Shown here piece after piece: positions 36,550-44,736 of a stretch of 64,000 nt of DNA. Position 1 is the stretch's first letter, and the number at the start of each line of letters is the position of its first letter. The stretch spans positions 62,001 to 126,000 of the forward strand of contig NZ_BMIN01000012.1 of NCBI RefSeq assembly GCF_014642405.1, given 5' to 3'. The stretch comes from Pontibacillus salipaludis. Lineage in GTDB: Bacteria > Bacillota > Bacilli > Bacillales > BH030062. A program made the position numbers and the translations under genes. The notes under the pieces were generated by a model. The model was not told where the DNA came from and did not search any database. It saw only the letters and a list, made by a program, of their open reading frames with translations.

Positions 36550-36776
36550 GTTGCGAAAGCAAGCATAATACTTACCAAAAGAGTCTAGGAAGTTACCAAA
36601 GGAAGCAAGTAGTTGCTAAAACAAAAGTGAATTTACCAAAAACAGAGGAGAAGTTACGAAAAAAAGCCGAGCAGTTACTAAAAGAACCTTGGAAGTTACG
36701 AAAGCAGGTCCGTCAGTTACTAAAATGAAAACAAATTTACTAAAACAGAGGAGAATTTACGAAAAAAAACACAGCA
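36550..36776. repeat. Array of 20-21 bp degenerate repeats (array 3)
   Basis: About 11 units; consensus GTTAC(C/G/T)AAAA followed by 10-11 variable purine-rich bases. It follows the fabI terminator directly, like arrays 1 and 2 follow theirs, but with an unrelated AT-rich consensus. Confidence 0.85.
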
Positions 36777-36846
36777 GGTATTGATTCTAGAAGACTGATC
36801 ATCAAATCTTCCTTCCCACACAAAAAATGAGTCTTAAAAACTAGGC

Positions 36847-36874
36847 ACATCCCCCATGTCTTTTGCATAGGCTA
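36847..36874 (+). promoter_or_regulatory. Sigma-K-like promoter of cotO
   Basis: AC, 17 base spacer, CATAGGCTA, matching the mother-cell sigma-K pattern AC - CATANNNTA, 40 bases before the gene. Confidence 0.6.
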
Positions 36875-36913
36875 TAGTGTAGATTGATGATTATATAGGG
36901 GGAGTGTGTATAT

Positions 36914-37711
36914 ATGGCTAAGAAGAAAAAGGAACGTGTGAAGCAACCGATGTTGTATATTACACAGCCTGATTTCGAGAAGGCATCGCCGAATATGCAG
37001 TCTGTGTATCGTACGGAGAGGAAGCCATTAACAAAGAAAAGTGAAGACACACAAGAATCAGAGAAGCAACTTGAGGCGAAAGCTGAAGCAGCAGAAACAG
37101 AAAACGCGGCTAACTCAAATGAGACCCCTACTCAAGAGAGAACGAAGCGGGGGCAACAGCGTCGTAAACGTTATTCGCTGGGGCTCGGGGAACCTGACCG
37201 CTCTAGACCAGCAGGATATGATCCATTTTTAGGGCGTTCGGATCCTTTTAAAGTAGCTAATGATGACCATGTTGAGAGGCAGCAAGAAAACGAGATTGAT
37301 CTTCAAGAGCCTCAGAATGATCAGGAGTCAGAAGGGGAATCGCCAGAAAAAGTGGAAGAAAAACTGGCTAAGGAGTTAGAAGATTTCTCAGAGCCTGAAT
37401 CACACAATGAAGAAGAAACTCAACCTATGGAAACAAATGAACGCGAGGAGAAGCGCCGCGTTTCTTTTACGAACAGGAATCGTCGTAGCAGGTTTAAAGA
37501 TATGAGTCTAGAAGATAAAGTCGATTATTTCGTTAATTTGCCCTCACAAGTTCCGAGAATGAAGTGCGAGGTCATTACAGAAGAAGAACGTTATAAGGGA
37601 TGGATTGAGGATTATGAAGAAGGAATTGTATATATGAAAATTCTTCAGAGACCGTTCCGGGTAGAAGTTCCGTTTGATGACATTCATGACATTGTATTAA
37701 GAGGGTTTTAG
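36914..37711 (+). CDS. cotO: Spore coat protein CotO
   Basis: 265-residue hydrophilic, highly charged protein. It opens with a lysine-rich tail and the CotO-type QPMLYITQPDF, has an acidic, low-complexity middle, and a conserved C-terminal domain (LEDKVDYFVNLPSQVPRMKC to the end). In B. subtilis CotO (YjbX) is a late outer-coat and crust morphogenetic protein encoded next to fabI, as here. A sigma-K-like promoter precedes it. The phrase YDPFLGRSDPF near residue 100 recurs in similar form in the 85-residue protein at 38597. Confidence 0.87.
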   Translation: MAKKKKERVKQPMLYITQPDFEKASPNMQSVYRTERKPLTKKSEDTQESEKQLEAKAEAAETENAANSNETPTQERTKRGQQRRKRYSLGLGEPDRSRPAGYDPFLGRSDPFKVANDDHVERQQENEIDLQEPQNDQESEGESPEKVEEKLAKELEDFSEPESHNEEETQPMETNEREEKRRVSFTNRNRRSRFKDMSLEDKVDYFVNLPSQVPRMKCEVITEEERYKGWIEDYEEGIVYMKILQRPFRVEVPFDDIHDIVLRGF

Positions 37712-37740
37712 AGGGCTGCTTAATGCAGCTCTTTTTTATT
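37710..37740 (+). terminator. Terminator of cotO
   Basis: Stem GAG.GCTGC/GCAGCTC followed by TTTTTTATT. Confidence 0.8.
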
Positions 37741-37797
37741 ATTTAGAAATAGATATGTAACCGGGGTAATTGAACGATGGTTTCTGCCTTTGTACAC

Positions 37798-37833
37798 AAA
37801 AAGTCAGGCTCCAATATAGGAACCTGACTTTTG
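37798..37833 (-). terminator. Terminator of cotZ
   Basis: Stem AAGTCAGGCTCC/GGAACCTGACTT; on the minus strand followed by TTTTTG. Confidence 0.8.
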
Positions 37834-37918
37834 TTCACATCTAGCTTCAGCCCTTAGCAACTAACTCCGGTTCAGCCCAGTCTGTACGTTGCTTAGTGGG
37901 GCCTTCCGCTTTTGTTCA

Positions 37919-38380
37919 CTAAGCTCTTGCGTTGATCGCAGGAAGGCAAGTGATGTGGCAGAAGCAGTTTAGGTCAACTGTGATGCAGATACCAGTTGCG
38001 CGTAAGTTACTTGTGTCTTGGTCGCTTGGTGATTTGATGTGGCATTCTTCAGAAGAATGAGGTGTAGCAAGTAGTTCAAGTAGTGCGCATTCGCAATCTT
38101 CGTCTACCTCTTTAACGCGGAAGATGAAGCTTTCGCGAATCTTATCGATTTCATTGCGACGAGCGCCGAAACCTTTGAATGGTTTGCAATCTTTGCAATA
38201 AAGAATAACAGGTACCGTATCTTTATTTGTCCCACGGTCCCCCATTAATTCGTTAATTGACTCTTCGCAGCTGGAATTGCAATCATCTGTTACGTCGTTT
38301 TGTGCGTCAACGATTTCTTTAAGGATGTCGCATACACAACCTTCAGAAGCTGACTCGACTCTGTTTTTTCCACAACCCAT
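37919..38380 (-). CDS. cotZ: Spore coat protein CotZ/CotY family
   Basis: Cysteine-rich coat protein of 153 residues (C at GCVCDIL, CNSSCEES, YCKDCKPFKGFGARR, EDCECALLEL, CFCHITC) matching the CotY/CotZ family, which forms disulphide-linked crust lattices on the spore. Single copy here, where B. subtilis has cotY and cotZ; the symbol is by likeness. AAAGGGGA precedes the ATG. A sigma-K-like promoter is about 50 bases upstream. Confidence 0.9.
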   Translation of the reverse strand: MGCGKNRVESASEGCVCDILKEIVDAQNDVTDDCNSSCEESINELMGDRGTNKDTVPVILYCKDCKPFKGFGARRNEIDKIRESFIFRVKEVDEDCECALLELLATPHSSEECHIKSPSDQDTSNLRATGICITVDLNCFCHITCLPAINARA

Positions 38381-38423
38381 GTGTCATTTCCCCTTTCTGG
38401 ACGTTTTGACTTATTGTCTTTAA

Positions 38424-38450
38424 TAGAATATGTCGGGAGCCTCTATGTGT
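38424..38450 (-). promoter_or_regulatory. Sigma-K-like promoter of cotZ
   Basis: On the minus strand AC, 16 base spacer, CATATTCTA: an exact fit to AC-N16-CATANNNTA. Confidence 0.7.
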
Positions 38451-38533
38451 GTGGGCAGAAGCCTGTATTTTTCTGAAAGGGTGGATGAAAAAATCCAGGG
38501 CGCTTTTCTTAAGAAACAGGGCAAAAGCCCAAA

Positions 38534-38560
38534 CACACCCATTCACTCATACATAGGATA
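38534..38560 (+). promoter_or_regulatory. Sigma-K-like promoter
   Basis: AC-rich -35 region and CATAGGATA -10, 37 bases before the small acidic gene at 38597. Confidence 0.55.
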
Positions 38561-38596
38561 CTAGCGAGTAAAGATTTATAAAGGAGTGGACCAACT

Positions 38597-38854
38597 GTGT
38601 CAGAGAAGCGAAAAAAAGTCATCCATGTAGATGAAGTGATCATTAAAGCAGAAAACGTGGTTATTGAACCACAACGTCCTCGTCGTAGAGACCGTCACGA
38701 TGAGGATCGTTTCGACCCGTTCTTCGGCCCTCGCCGTGCGCAGGTTGAAAGCGAAACAGAAGAAGAGCATGTGGAGTTAGAAGAAGAAGTGGAAGAAGTC
38801 CATGAAGAGGGAGAAGAAAACGAAGATCGTCGCCCGCCGTTTTCTTGGATCTAA
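38597..38854 (+). CDS. 85-residue charged protein, probable spore protein
   Basis: Unrecognised protein. A basic N-terminal half (EKRKKVIHVDEV, then PQRPRRRDRHDED) leads into RFDPFFGPRRAQ and a strongly acidic tail of Glu repeats. GTG start with AAGGAGTG eight bases upstream. The CATAGGATA promoter and its place between cotZ and yjcA suggest expression in the late mother cell. The FDPFFGPRR phrase resembles YDPFLGRSDPF of CotO and may be a shared docking motif. There are no cysteines and no membrane segment. Confidence 0.7.
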   Translation: MSEKRKKVIHVDEVIIKAENVVIEPQRPRRRDRHDEDRFDPFFGPRRAQVESETEEEHVELEEEVEEVHEEGEENEDRRPPFSWI

Positions 38855-38869
38855 CTTTTTATAGAACGT

Positions 38870-38907
38870 CCTTTGCCTTTCACGGGGCAAAGGGCTTTTT
38901 ATTTTTG
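38870..38907 (+). terminator. Intrinsic terminator
   Basis: Stem CCTTTGCC/GGCAAAGG followed by GCTTTTTATTTTT. Confidence 0.85.
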
Positions 38908-38961
38908 GTATACAAATGGACAACCCTTATTTCATATACTTCATTAAAGGACGTGATGCAT

Positions 38962-39300
38962 ATGGGGTTAACGTGGATGGAATTAATCATTCTCGTACTA
39001 GCCAGCTTTCGGGTGACAAGGTTACTTGTCTATGACACGATTACAGATTGGATCAGGAAGCCATTTCATAAGGAAGTCGAACAAGTAAATGAAAATGGAG
39101 AGACTGAGGTTTTTATTGAAGTGAAAGGAAAAGGATTACAACGGTTTGTTGGCGAATTACTTAGTTGTCACTGGTGTACAGGTGTCTGGGCGTCTGCACT
39201 CGTGTATGGCACTTTTTTATTTTTCCCTATACTGAATCCTTTATGGATACTATTTGCCATTAGTGGCGGAACGGCGCTATTATTTAAACTTTTTGACTAG
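38962..39300 (+). CDS. yjcA: DUF1360 sporulation membrane protein YjcA
   Basis: 112-residue protein resembling B. subtilis YjcA, a sporulation-specific member of DUF1360. N-terminal helix (WMELIILVLASFRVTRLLVYD, hydrophobic core near 5-15), a soluble middle, the family's SCHWCTGVW cysteine motif and a C-terminal pair of hydrophobic stretches. Two ATGs are possible, 38956 and 38962; the second has the better distance (about ten bases) to AAAGGA. The long frame from 38845 starts inside the preceding gene and is not used. Confidence 0.82.
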   Translation: MGLTWMELIILVLASFRVTRLLVYDTITDWIRKPFHKEVEQVNENGETEVFIEVKGKGLQRFVGELLSCHWCTGVWASALVYGTFLFFPILNPLWILFAISGGTALLFKLFD

Positions 39301-39318
39301 AGAGAGGTACCTACCCAT

Positions 39319-39347
39319 ACGAATGAATGGCTTCTTTCATATACTAA
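39319..39347 (+). promoter_or_regulatory. Possible sigma-K-like promoter
   Basis: CATATACTA with an AC 18 bases upstream, 40 bases before the two-gene unit at 39387. The spacing is slightly long. Confidence 0.4.
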
Positions 39348-39386
39348 AGACAAGGGCATAGTTTATCTGAAAGGGTGGTGGAGAAG

Positions 39387-39491
39387 TTGAAGAGTAAAAA
39401 AACAGCTTCACAAAATGCCTCATTGAAACCAAAACCCGTATCCCCGAAGAAAAAGAAAGGCTGCGGTTGTGGAAAGAAGAAGTCGAAGTAA
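39387..39491 (+). CDS. 34-residue Lys/Cys microprotein
   Basis: Small ORF from a TTG behind GGTGGTGGAG, ending at a TAA that abuts the ATG of the next gene. The product is very basic, with a tail KKKKGCGCGKKKSK: a CGC pair framed by lysines. Such Lys/Cys peptides occur among spore-coat and spore-associated proteins; no named family recognised. The abutting stop and start suggest translational coupling, and the CATATACTA promoter upstream suggests late sporulation. Support is composition and arrangement only. Confidence 0.55.
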   Translation: MKSKKTASQNASLKPKPVSPKKKKGCGCGKKKSK

Positions 39492-39725
39492 ATGCCTCGA
39501 ATTCGAATTTTTGAACCTCATTGGATGAAACCTTTCCACGATCTTAATAAGCATATGGATCTAAAGGAGTCGTGGTTTCAGTTTCCAGAGAAGAAAAAAA
39601 CAAAATTTGATCAACAATTTCAGTCTTTTCATACATCCCATGATGAATGGCATAAGTCGTTTCAAGAAGGAATTGGCGAGATTGAAAAGGCGATGAACGA
39701 ATTAGAGAAAAAGATGGAAGGCTAG
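39492..39725 (+). CDS. 77-residue hypothetical protein, probable sporulation gene
   Basis: Starts at an ATG directly after the stop of the Lys/Cys microprotein and has no strong ribosome site of its own, so it probably depends on coupling. The product opens PRIRIFEPHWMKPFHDLNK and has an aromatic, charged middle (FHTSHDEWHKSFQEG) and a helical Glu/Lys tail. Not recognised; no signal or membrane segment. Context suggests a role in spore formation. Confidence 0.6.
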   Translation: MPRIRIFEPHWMKPFHDLNKHMDLKESWFQFPEKKKTKFDQQFQSFHTSHDEWHKSFQEGIGEIEKAMNELEKKMEG

Positions 39726-39811
39726 GTCTCTGGAAAGGGGCCTTTTTTAATGTTGAATATTCGGAAACCGAGACATTAAAGTAAGGAGGCGTCCGTTACC
39801 ATATGGAGATC

Positions 39812-39939
39812 AGGGCTTGCTGTGGGACAACTCGCTTTCCTGCGGGGAGCTGGTAAGCCTCCTCCTTCGCTGACGCTCCGTCCGGGGTCTTACCTAGGCT
39901 CCTTACCCCGCGGGAGTCTCGTCGTCCCACAGCAAGCCC
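39812..39939. repeat. GC-rich inverted-repeat element, copy G (minus orientation)
   Basis: Arms GGGCTTGCTGTGGGAC and GTCCCACAGCAAGCCC, 16 bases perfectly paired yet unlike the stems of other copies. Inner boxes CTCGCTTTCCTGCGGGGAGC and CCGCGGGAGTCTCG conserved. Confidence 0.9.
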
Positions 39940-40012
39940 CGGCGCTTATTAGATGAACGGGCCGCGGCGTATAATATAGCTTGTAATTCCCGAGCGACTC
40001 CTATTGGGGCAA

Positions 40013-40191
40013 GTTTCCGTCTTCCCCTAATTCGGCAAAGGTGGGCCTGGAAACTGCGAGACTCCCGTGGGCAGAAGAGCCTAGGTGAGACCCCGGAGGC
40101 CGGCTATGCCGGTTGAGGAGGCTAACCAGCTCCCCACAGGAAAGCGAGTGGTTTCCAGGCACGCCTTATGCTCATTATAGCTGACGGAAAC
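40013..40191. repeat. GC-rich inverted-repeat element, copy H (plus orientation)
   Basis: Inner 40037-40167 with arms AAGGTGGGCCTGGAAAC and GTTTCCAGGCACGCCTT (two mismatches), conserved boxes, GCCGGCTATGCCGG hairpin. Outer GTTTCCGTC/GACGGAAAC pair. It lies 74 bases from copy G in opposite orientation. Together G and H fill most of 39726-40273, which holds no gene. Confidence 0.9.
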
Positions 40192-40273
40192 ATCTCTATC
40201 TATCGCAAAACAGGCATATTATATGGAAGAAACGGGTAGAGTAACGTAAGGATCTAAAAAGGAGTGATAGGAA

Positions 40274-40570
40274 ATGGGATACATTTTACCAATACCGCAC
40301 TACCAATATAGCGATTATCGTGAGCGAGTCGAACGCACGAAGCGTGATCCATTCCCGATTGAACGTGTCTTTAAATTAGATTTAGAGCAACAATTAGATA
40401 ACCCTGAACCAAGAGAAGAGGATCGGAAAGATTACCAGTTTTATAATGAACAAATCACTAAGCAGCATAAGCCTGATTTATATGCGCCGGGTTCTGTACA
40501 TGTAGGGAAGACGCACAGAATTTACTCTGATTTAACAGGAATTGGGCGGCATTTTAACGAAAGTATTTAG
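40274..40570 (+). CDS. 98-residue hypothetical protein
   Basis: Soluble, charged protein opening GYILPIPHYQYSDYRERV with TKRDPFPIERVF near residue 25 and a basic tail. AAAAAGGAGTG stands before the ATG, so translation is well supported. I do not recognise a characterised family. It follows the two repeats and overlaps nothing real; the MBL gene begins 22 bases later and is probably in the same transcript. Confidence 0.7.
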   Translation: MGYILPIPHYQYSDYRERVERTKRDPFPIERVFKLDLEQQLDNPEPREEDRKDYQFYNEQITKQHKPDLYAPGSVHVGKTHRIYSDLTGIGRHFNESI

Positions 40571-40592
40571 AAATGCCGAAGGAGTCGAAATT

Positions 40593-41498
40593 ATGCAGCT
40601 GATTCAAATCAATTCAAACTGCTATTATTTTAGCGGATCTGTCAATATAGGGTACATTTATCAAGGGGAGTCAGGAATGATTGTGGATGCCGGGATTGAC
40701 TCCCAAACGATGAAGAAAGTTTTGAAGAAACTTGATCACGAAGAGTTGCCTGTTACGCATCTTTTTATTACCCATGCGCACTCCGATCATTATGGAGGGG
40801 GTTCGTATTTGCAACAGGACCGTGCCATTTATACGTTTGCTCCTTACTATGAGGAAGCCATTTTACGTAACCCTTCTCTTGAACCTTTATACTTGTTTGG
40901 AGGGAATGATCCTCTACCGGAACTACGAAATAAATTTTTAGAGGGAAACTCCATTTTTGTAGATGAGGTATTGCAAGAAGGCGTTTATGAGCGAGATGGC
41001 TTCAATTTTACAACGTATTTGCTGCCGGGTCATAGCTATTATCAGCTTGGTATTAAAATTTATGATTGTTTATATGCAGGAGACGCGTACTTTAGCGAAG
41101 AGCAACTGCATAAGCATAAAATTCCTTTCCTAACGGATGCTCACCTTGCTATTCAAACGTTGTACAAGCTTAAGGAGATACAGACAAAAGGGGCAGTCCC
41201 TGGCCATGGGGAATATGAAGAAGATTTTCATGATACAGTTGATGCCAACATTGCTTATCATCATGAACTCATTCATATGTTATGGGCTTATATTGAATCT
41301 GAGAAGCTTGTCTCTCATGAAGAACTTATTACCTATATGTGTAATACGTATCAAGTGAAGGTAGATCAGCTTCCTCAATGGCTCTTATTCCGTACAGCTG
41401 TTACGGCATACTTAATTGCTTTATTGAAGCAAGACCAAGTTGGTTACAAGATTCAAGATTATCGATGGGTCTTCTATATAAAAGAAGGAGAAGCTTAG
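40593..41498 (+). CDS. MBL-fold metallo-hydrolase
   Basis: 301-residue metallo-beta-lactamase-fold hydrolase. Zinc ligands are visible in ITHAHSDHYGGG (HxHxDH) near residues 60-70, in LLPGHSYYQ near 152 and in GDAY and VPGHGEY further on. Substrate unknown; the class includes thioesterases and lactonases. The ATG at 40593 has AAGGAG eight bases upstream; the in-frame codons from 40542 overlap the preceding gene. Its stop overlaps the stop of the convergent DUF421 gene by four bases. Confidence 0.85.
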   Translation: MQLIQINSNCYYFSGSVNIGYIYQGESGMIVDAGIDSQTMKKVLKKLDHEELPVTHLFITHAHSDHYGGGSYLQQDRAIYTFAPYYEEAILRNPSLEPLYLFGGNDPLPELRNKFLEGNSIFVDEVLQEGVYERDGFNFTTYLLPGHSYYQLGIKIYDCLYAGDAYFSEEQLHKHKIPFLTDAHLAIQTLYKLKEIQTKGAVPGHGEYEEDFHDTVDANIAYHHELIHMLWAYIESEKLVSHEELITYMCNTYQVKVDQLPQWLLFRTAVTAYLIALLKQDQVGYKIQDYRWVFYIKEGEA

Positions 41499-42166
41499 TA
41501 TGGGACCACATACAATGCTTCTCCTTCTTTATATTCTACATACATCAATTCCTTAGGCGACTGAATGTTTTGTTTTTGTAGTTCTTGATTCAACCAATCT
41601 TCTGTCAAACCAGCTTCCTGTAGGTTATCCCATAGTATTTCTCCGTCGCTGACGAGTGTACGTGGCAAGTACACGCTTTGCGGTTTTAAATTGAGATCTC
41701 TGCGGCTTGGAGATTGGTCAAGAGATTTCTTTAGTACGGATACTGTTCCATCTGTTTCAAGTATGGCGTATTCCACTTCTTGCATAGAGAAAACATCTTT
41801 TGAACGGAGTAAATGCTGTAGTTGATTAATATCAAGCTTTCCTTTGTTCATAAGATCTTTCTGAATTTTTCCTTCATATATAATAATCGTAGGTCGCCCT
41901 TCAAGCAAGGCGCGCGAGCCTTTGAATTTCTCGGTAATCCATTCTGTCACATAAATAAGGATTCCCCAGCAGAAAACAGCGAATAGGACTTGAGATATGC
42001 CGACCTCTTTATCATAGAGTGCGTTTCCGACAAGTTCTCCGAGCACAAGTGCAGCGATGAAATCGAAAGCAGTAATCTGAGTAATTTGAGATTTTCCTAG
42101 AACCTTAGTTAAGACGAATAAGCACAAAAATCCAATGATGGTTTCTACTAGTATGGAACTATACAT
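41495..42166 (-). CDS. DUF421 (YetF-type) membrane protein
   Basis: 223 residues: three N-terminal helices (about 5-22, 35-52, 58-78) and a soluble C-terminal DUF421 domain with the family pattern EGRPTIIIYEGKI, LRSKDVFSMQEVEYAILETDG and LSVLKK. Members such as B. subtilis YetF and YdfR are found in spores and membranes and several take part in germination or stress; the role here is not defined. ATG at 42166 behind GAGGGGAG. Confidence 0.85.
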   Translation of the reverse strand: MYSSILVETIIGFLCLFVLTKVLGKSQITQITAFDFIAALVLGELVGNALYDKEVGISQVLFAVFCWGILIYVTEWITEKFKGSRALLEGRPTIIIYEGKIQKDLMNKGKLDINQLQHLLRSKDVFSMQEVEYAILETDGTVSVLKKSLDQSPSRRDLNLKPQSVYLPRTLVSDGEILWDNLQEAGLTEDWLNQELQKQNIQSPKELMYVEYKEGEALYVVPY

Positions 42167-42288
42167 CAATCTCCCCTCATCCTTTCTTTATTCCTCTAAC
42201 CATTTTTGCCAAAAGAGGGGGAGGGTATACAAAGAACTCGACTCCCGTTAAGATGAACTTGAACACTTGAAAGAGGGGAGAAGCCTCA

Positions 42289-42516
42289 TTGATACCTAAA
42301 CTATTATTTGTAATTAGCATAGCAGCGCTCGCCCTTTATGCTTGGACAGGAAACCAATTGGTAGATGAAGATGTGTTGCTTACCATTACAATCGGGGGAT
42401 TTGTAGCTTCCATCTTACTTACATTCCTAATTAAAGTAGGGAAGTTTCTCCTTACGGTAACTGTTGTGCTATTGCTTGGAGTGCTTGCCTTTCAATATGT
42501 ACTGCCAGCACTCTAA
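42289..42516 (+). CDS. 75-residue membrane protein
   Basis: Hydrophobic small protein with about three helices (residues 3-20, 30-48, 52-72) and an acidic NQLVDEDV loop. The TTG start has GGGGAG eight bases upstream. Divergent from the DUF421 gene and closed by a clear terminator. No family recognised. Confidence 0.7.
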   Translation: MIPKLLFVISIAALALYAWTGNQLVDEDVLLTITIGGFVASILLTFLIKVGKFLLTVTVVLLLGVLAFQYVLPAL

Positions 42517-42525
42517 ATGAACGAT

Positions 42526-42562
42526 AAAAAAAGCTCAAAAGGCATATCCCTTTGAGCTTTTT
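42526..42562. terminator. Bidirectional terminator
   Basis: Arms AAAAAAGCTCAAA/TTTGAGCTTTTT between convergent genes. Confidence 0.88.
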
Positions 42563-42575
42563 ACATTCTTATCAC

Positions 42576-42998
42576 TTATAAATCTTTAATCATAGTGACA
42601 TGGGGAATACCAGCGTCCATAAATTCCTCTGAAACCACTTTGTAACCAAGTGATTCATAGAACCCGAGGGCTTGAATTTGAGCGTTTAGCTTACTCTTCA
42701 AGTACCCCATGTCTTTCGCATGATCTTCCATATGAAGAATCATCTGTTTGCCAAGTCCTTGTCCTCTAGAAGATTTGATCATACAGATGCGCTCGAGTTT
42801 TGCATACTCATCGACAAAGCGTAGGCGACTTGCAGATATAGGTTGATCCCCTTCGTACCCAACAAAGTGAGTCGCTACTCCATCAAATTCATCCATTTCC
42901 TCTTCCATAGACACGTTTTGTTCTTCTACGAAAACAATTTTTCGGACAGAATAGGCGTCTTCTAATTGCTGATCCGTTGTAACTTCTTCAATTCTCAT
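42576..42998 (-). CDS. yjcF: GNAT acetyltransferase YjcF
   Basis: 140-residue GNAT, the length of B. subtilis YjcF, with the acetyl-CoA loop SSRGQGLGKQMILHMED near residue 75 and FYESLGYKVV near the end. The ATG at 42998 is seven bases past the yjcG stop; the frame extending to 43052 runs into yjcG. Third gene of yjcH-yjcG-yjcF order, here with a gap before yjcG. Confidence 0.87.
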   Translation of the reverse strand: MRIEEVTTDQQLEDAYSVRKIVFVEEQNVSMEEEMDEFDGVATHFVGYEGDQPISASRLRFVDEYAKLERICMIKSSRGQGLGKQMILHMEDHAKDMGYLKSKLNAQIQALGFYESLGYKVVSEEFMDAGIPHVTMIKDL

Positions 42999-43005
42999 GT
43001 ACGAC

Positions 43006-43518
43006 TTATCCTTTCCCAAGGCGGAACGTCTCATAAACGGTCCAAGATCCATTTTCTAACTGATAGAGTAATTGGAAACGATCGATCGTCTCCTCGAATT
43101 CATGACTAATCATACGTAAGCTCCCATACACATCTGAATGTTCATCATCTGAAAGCTTCTGGGCAATAGTGATATGAGGAACAAAGGAGAACGTCTGTCC
43201 ATTTGGGATATCGCTTTGGTGTAACTTCTGATGAAGCTCCATTAGCCCATCTGCCGGTTCTACCTTCATATAGATGGTGTTCGTTACTGGTGAGAAGGTG
43301 CTTAATTTGTTGATATTGAGTGAAAAAGGTTGAGTGTTTTTGGCAACGTTAGAAAGTTTTTGGACAACTTCTTCGATATGATCTTCGTCTGCTTCAAAAG
43401 CTTCTTTCAATGTTACGTGCGGTGGAATCAACGCGTAATGTGGGTCGTAACGTTTTCTGTAAGAATTAGCAATGTCTTGAACTTGCTTAGATGGAAATAA
43501 AGCAATACCGTACTTCAT
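43006..43518 (-). CDS. yjcG: 2H phosphoesterase superfamily protein YjcG
   Basis: 170 residues, near-identical length to B. subtilis YjcG. The two HxT motifs of the 2H/LigT fold are present: [10 protein letters not shown] near residue 35 and VPHITIAQ near 118. These enzymes act on 2',5' or cyclic phosphodiester bonds in RNA-type substrates. GGGAGG stands seven bases before the ATG at 43518. Operon with yjcF. Confidence 0.9.
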   Translation of the reverse strand: MKYGIALFPSKQVQDIANSYRKRYDPHYALIPPHVTLKEAFEADEDHIEEVVQKLSNVAKNTQPFSLNINKLSTFSPVTNTIYMKVEPADGLMELHQKLHQSDIPNGQTFSFVPHITIAQKLSDDEHSDVYGSLRMISHEFEETIDRFQLLYQLENGSWTVYETFRLGKG

Positions 43519-43627
43519 GATTGAACCTCCCATTTCATATTTAATAAAAAAGATGAATCGTTTCATCTTGATAGAATGATCGTGTTATTCATTATATCAA
43601 ATTTTCTGAAATTCTTCTTGAGGTAGT

Positions 43628-44362
43628 TTAAGGATTTTCGCTTCCGAACATAGTAGGAAGCACCCGTTTTAAATCTTTTTGCCAATATTTCCACGTATGT
43701 TCACCGTCAAGTTCGTAATAGGTGTACGAATGGCAATTCTTTTCTAAAATGTCATGAAGCTTCCGATTTGGTGTAAGGAAATCTTGAACTTTCCCGTCTG
43801 TTGTGGAAACTTCAGTCTCCTGTGTTCCAATCGTATGATAGATTTCCATAGTTGCTAAGGCATCATGATCCTCGGCTTCTTGTAGGACTGTTTCATCAAC
43901 ATAAGGAGACTGCATAATCACTTTCCCGAACGTATGAGGATATCGAAGTGCTGTCATGAGTGCCATCGTGCCACCTAGTGAATCCCCCATAAGAGCGCGG
44001 CTACCACCCATGTGATATGTAGGAAGTTCTACATCTAGAAGAGGTACGACTTCCATCGCGAGAAACTTCATATAAGATGTGAATTTCTTGCCTTCTGGAT
44101 GATACTTCTCCCGGCGATCATATTTGTCGTTGTAATGGATTCCAACGAAAATGGTGTTCTCAATCGTTTGGTCACCGTGGAACCGATCGCTCAATGTTGC
44201 GACCCTGCCAAGCTGCATATAATCATCTCCGTCTTGCATTATACAAATGTTGTATTTATATAAAGGAGAGAACGTTTCTGGTTTGTAGATCTTTACAGTT
44301 AATGTTTCATTCAAATATTCGCTATCAATGGTTTGATCTGTCATGGTTCCTTTTCTGCCCAT
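43628..44362 (-). CDS. yjcH: Esterase-family hydrolase YjcH
   Basis: 244-residue alpha/beta hydrolase of the putative esterase (EsteraseD-like) family. Nucleophile serine lies in MGDSLGGTMAL, and the likely catalytic His is in DGEHTWKYW. AGGAGG sits eight bases before the ATG. Matches B. subtilis YjcH, adjacent to yjcG. Natural substrate unknown; siderophore-ester hydrolases share this fold. Confidence 0.87.
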   Translation of the reverse strand: MGRKGTMTDQTIDSEYLNETLTVKIYKPETFSPLYKYNICIMQDGDDYMQLGRVATLSDRFHGDQTIENTIFVGIHYNDKYDRREKYHPEGKKFTSYMKFLAMEVVPLLDVELPTYHMGGSRALMGDSLGGTMALMTALRYPHTFGKVIMQSPYVDETVLQEAEDHDALATMEIYHTIGTQETEVSTTDGKVQDFLTPNRKLHDILEKNCHSYTYYELDGEHTWKYWQKDLKRVLPTMFGSENP

Positions 44363-44666
44363 TTAAACACCTCCTATAATGATGAAAGAGGAAACTATCC
44401 TCATGAATTCCCCCGTGAAGGAAGAAATAAACAACAATGCATTAAGTGTATCATATTTGTTGAAAAAAGCGGATTGATCAAATTGGTATCGGGGAAAAGG
44501 AGAAAATAGATTAATGGCTATTGAGACTAAAGAACTATTTTAATTAATGGAAGAAAACACTATTTCGAAATACAGTAAAAAAGATGATATAATGATGTAA
44601 GGAAAGCTAACTTATAACGTAAAGATCGTAATTCTTTACATAAAATTATTGTCAAAAAATTAGTGA

Positions 44667-44695
44667 TTGTCTTTCCAATCAAATCCTGCTAAAAT
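44667..44695 (+). promoter_or_regulatory. Extended -10 promoter of the TRAP-TAXI operon
   Basis: TTGTCT, 17 base spacer, TGC TAAAAT (extended -10). The rest of 44363-44736 is AT-rich with no gene seen. Confidence 0.75.
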
Positions 44696-44736
44696 ACAAT
44701 TAGCAAATTATATTCATTTTTAGGGGGTAAATAAAA

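Noticed and set aside
38845-38961. N-terminal extension of YjcA from 38845
   Set aside because: The extension starts inside the preceding gene, crosses its terminator and has no ribosome site; the internal ATG has one.
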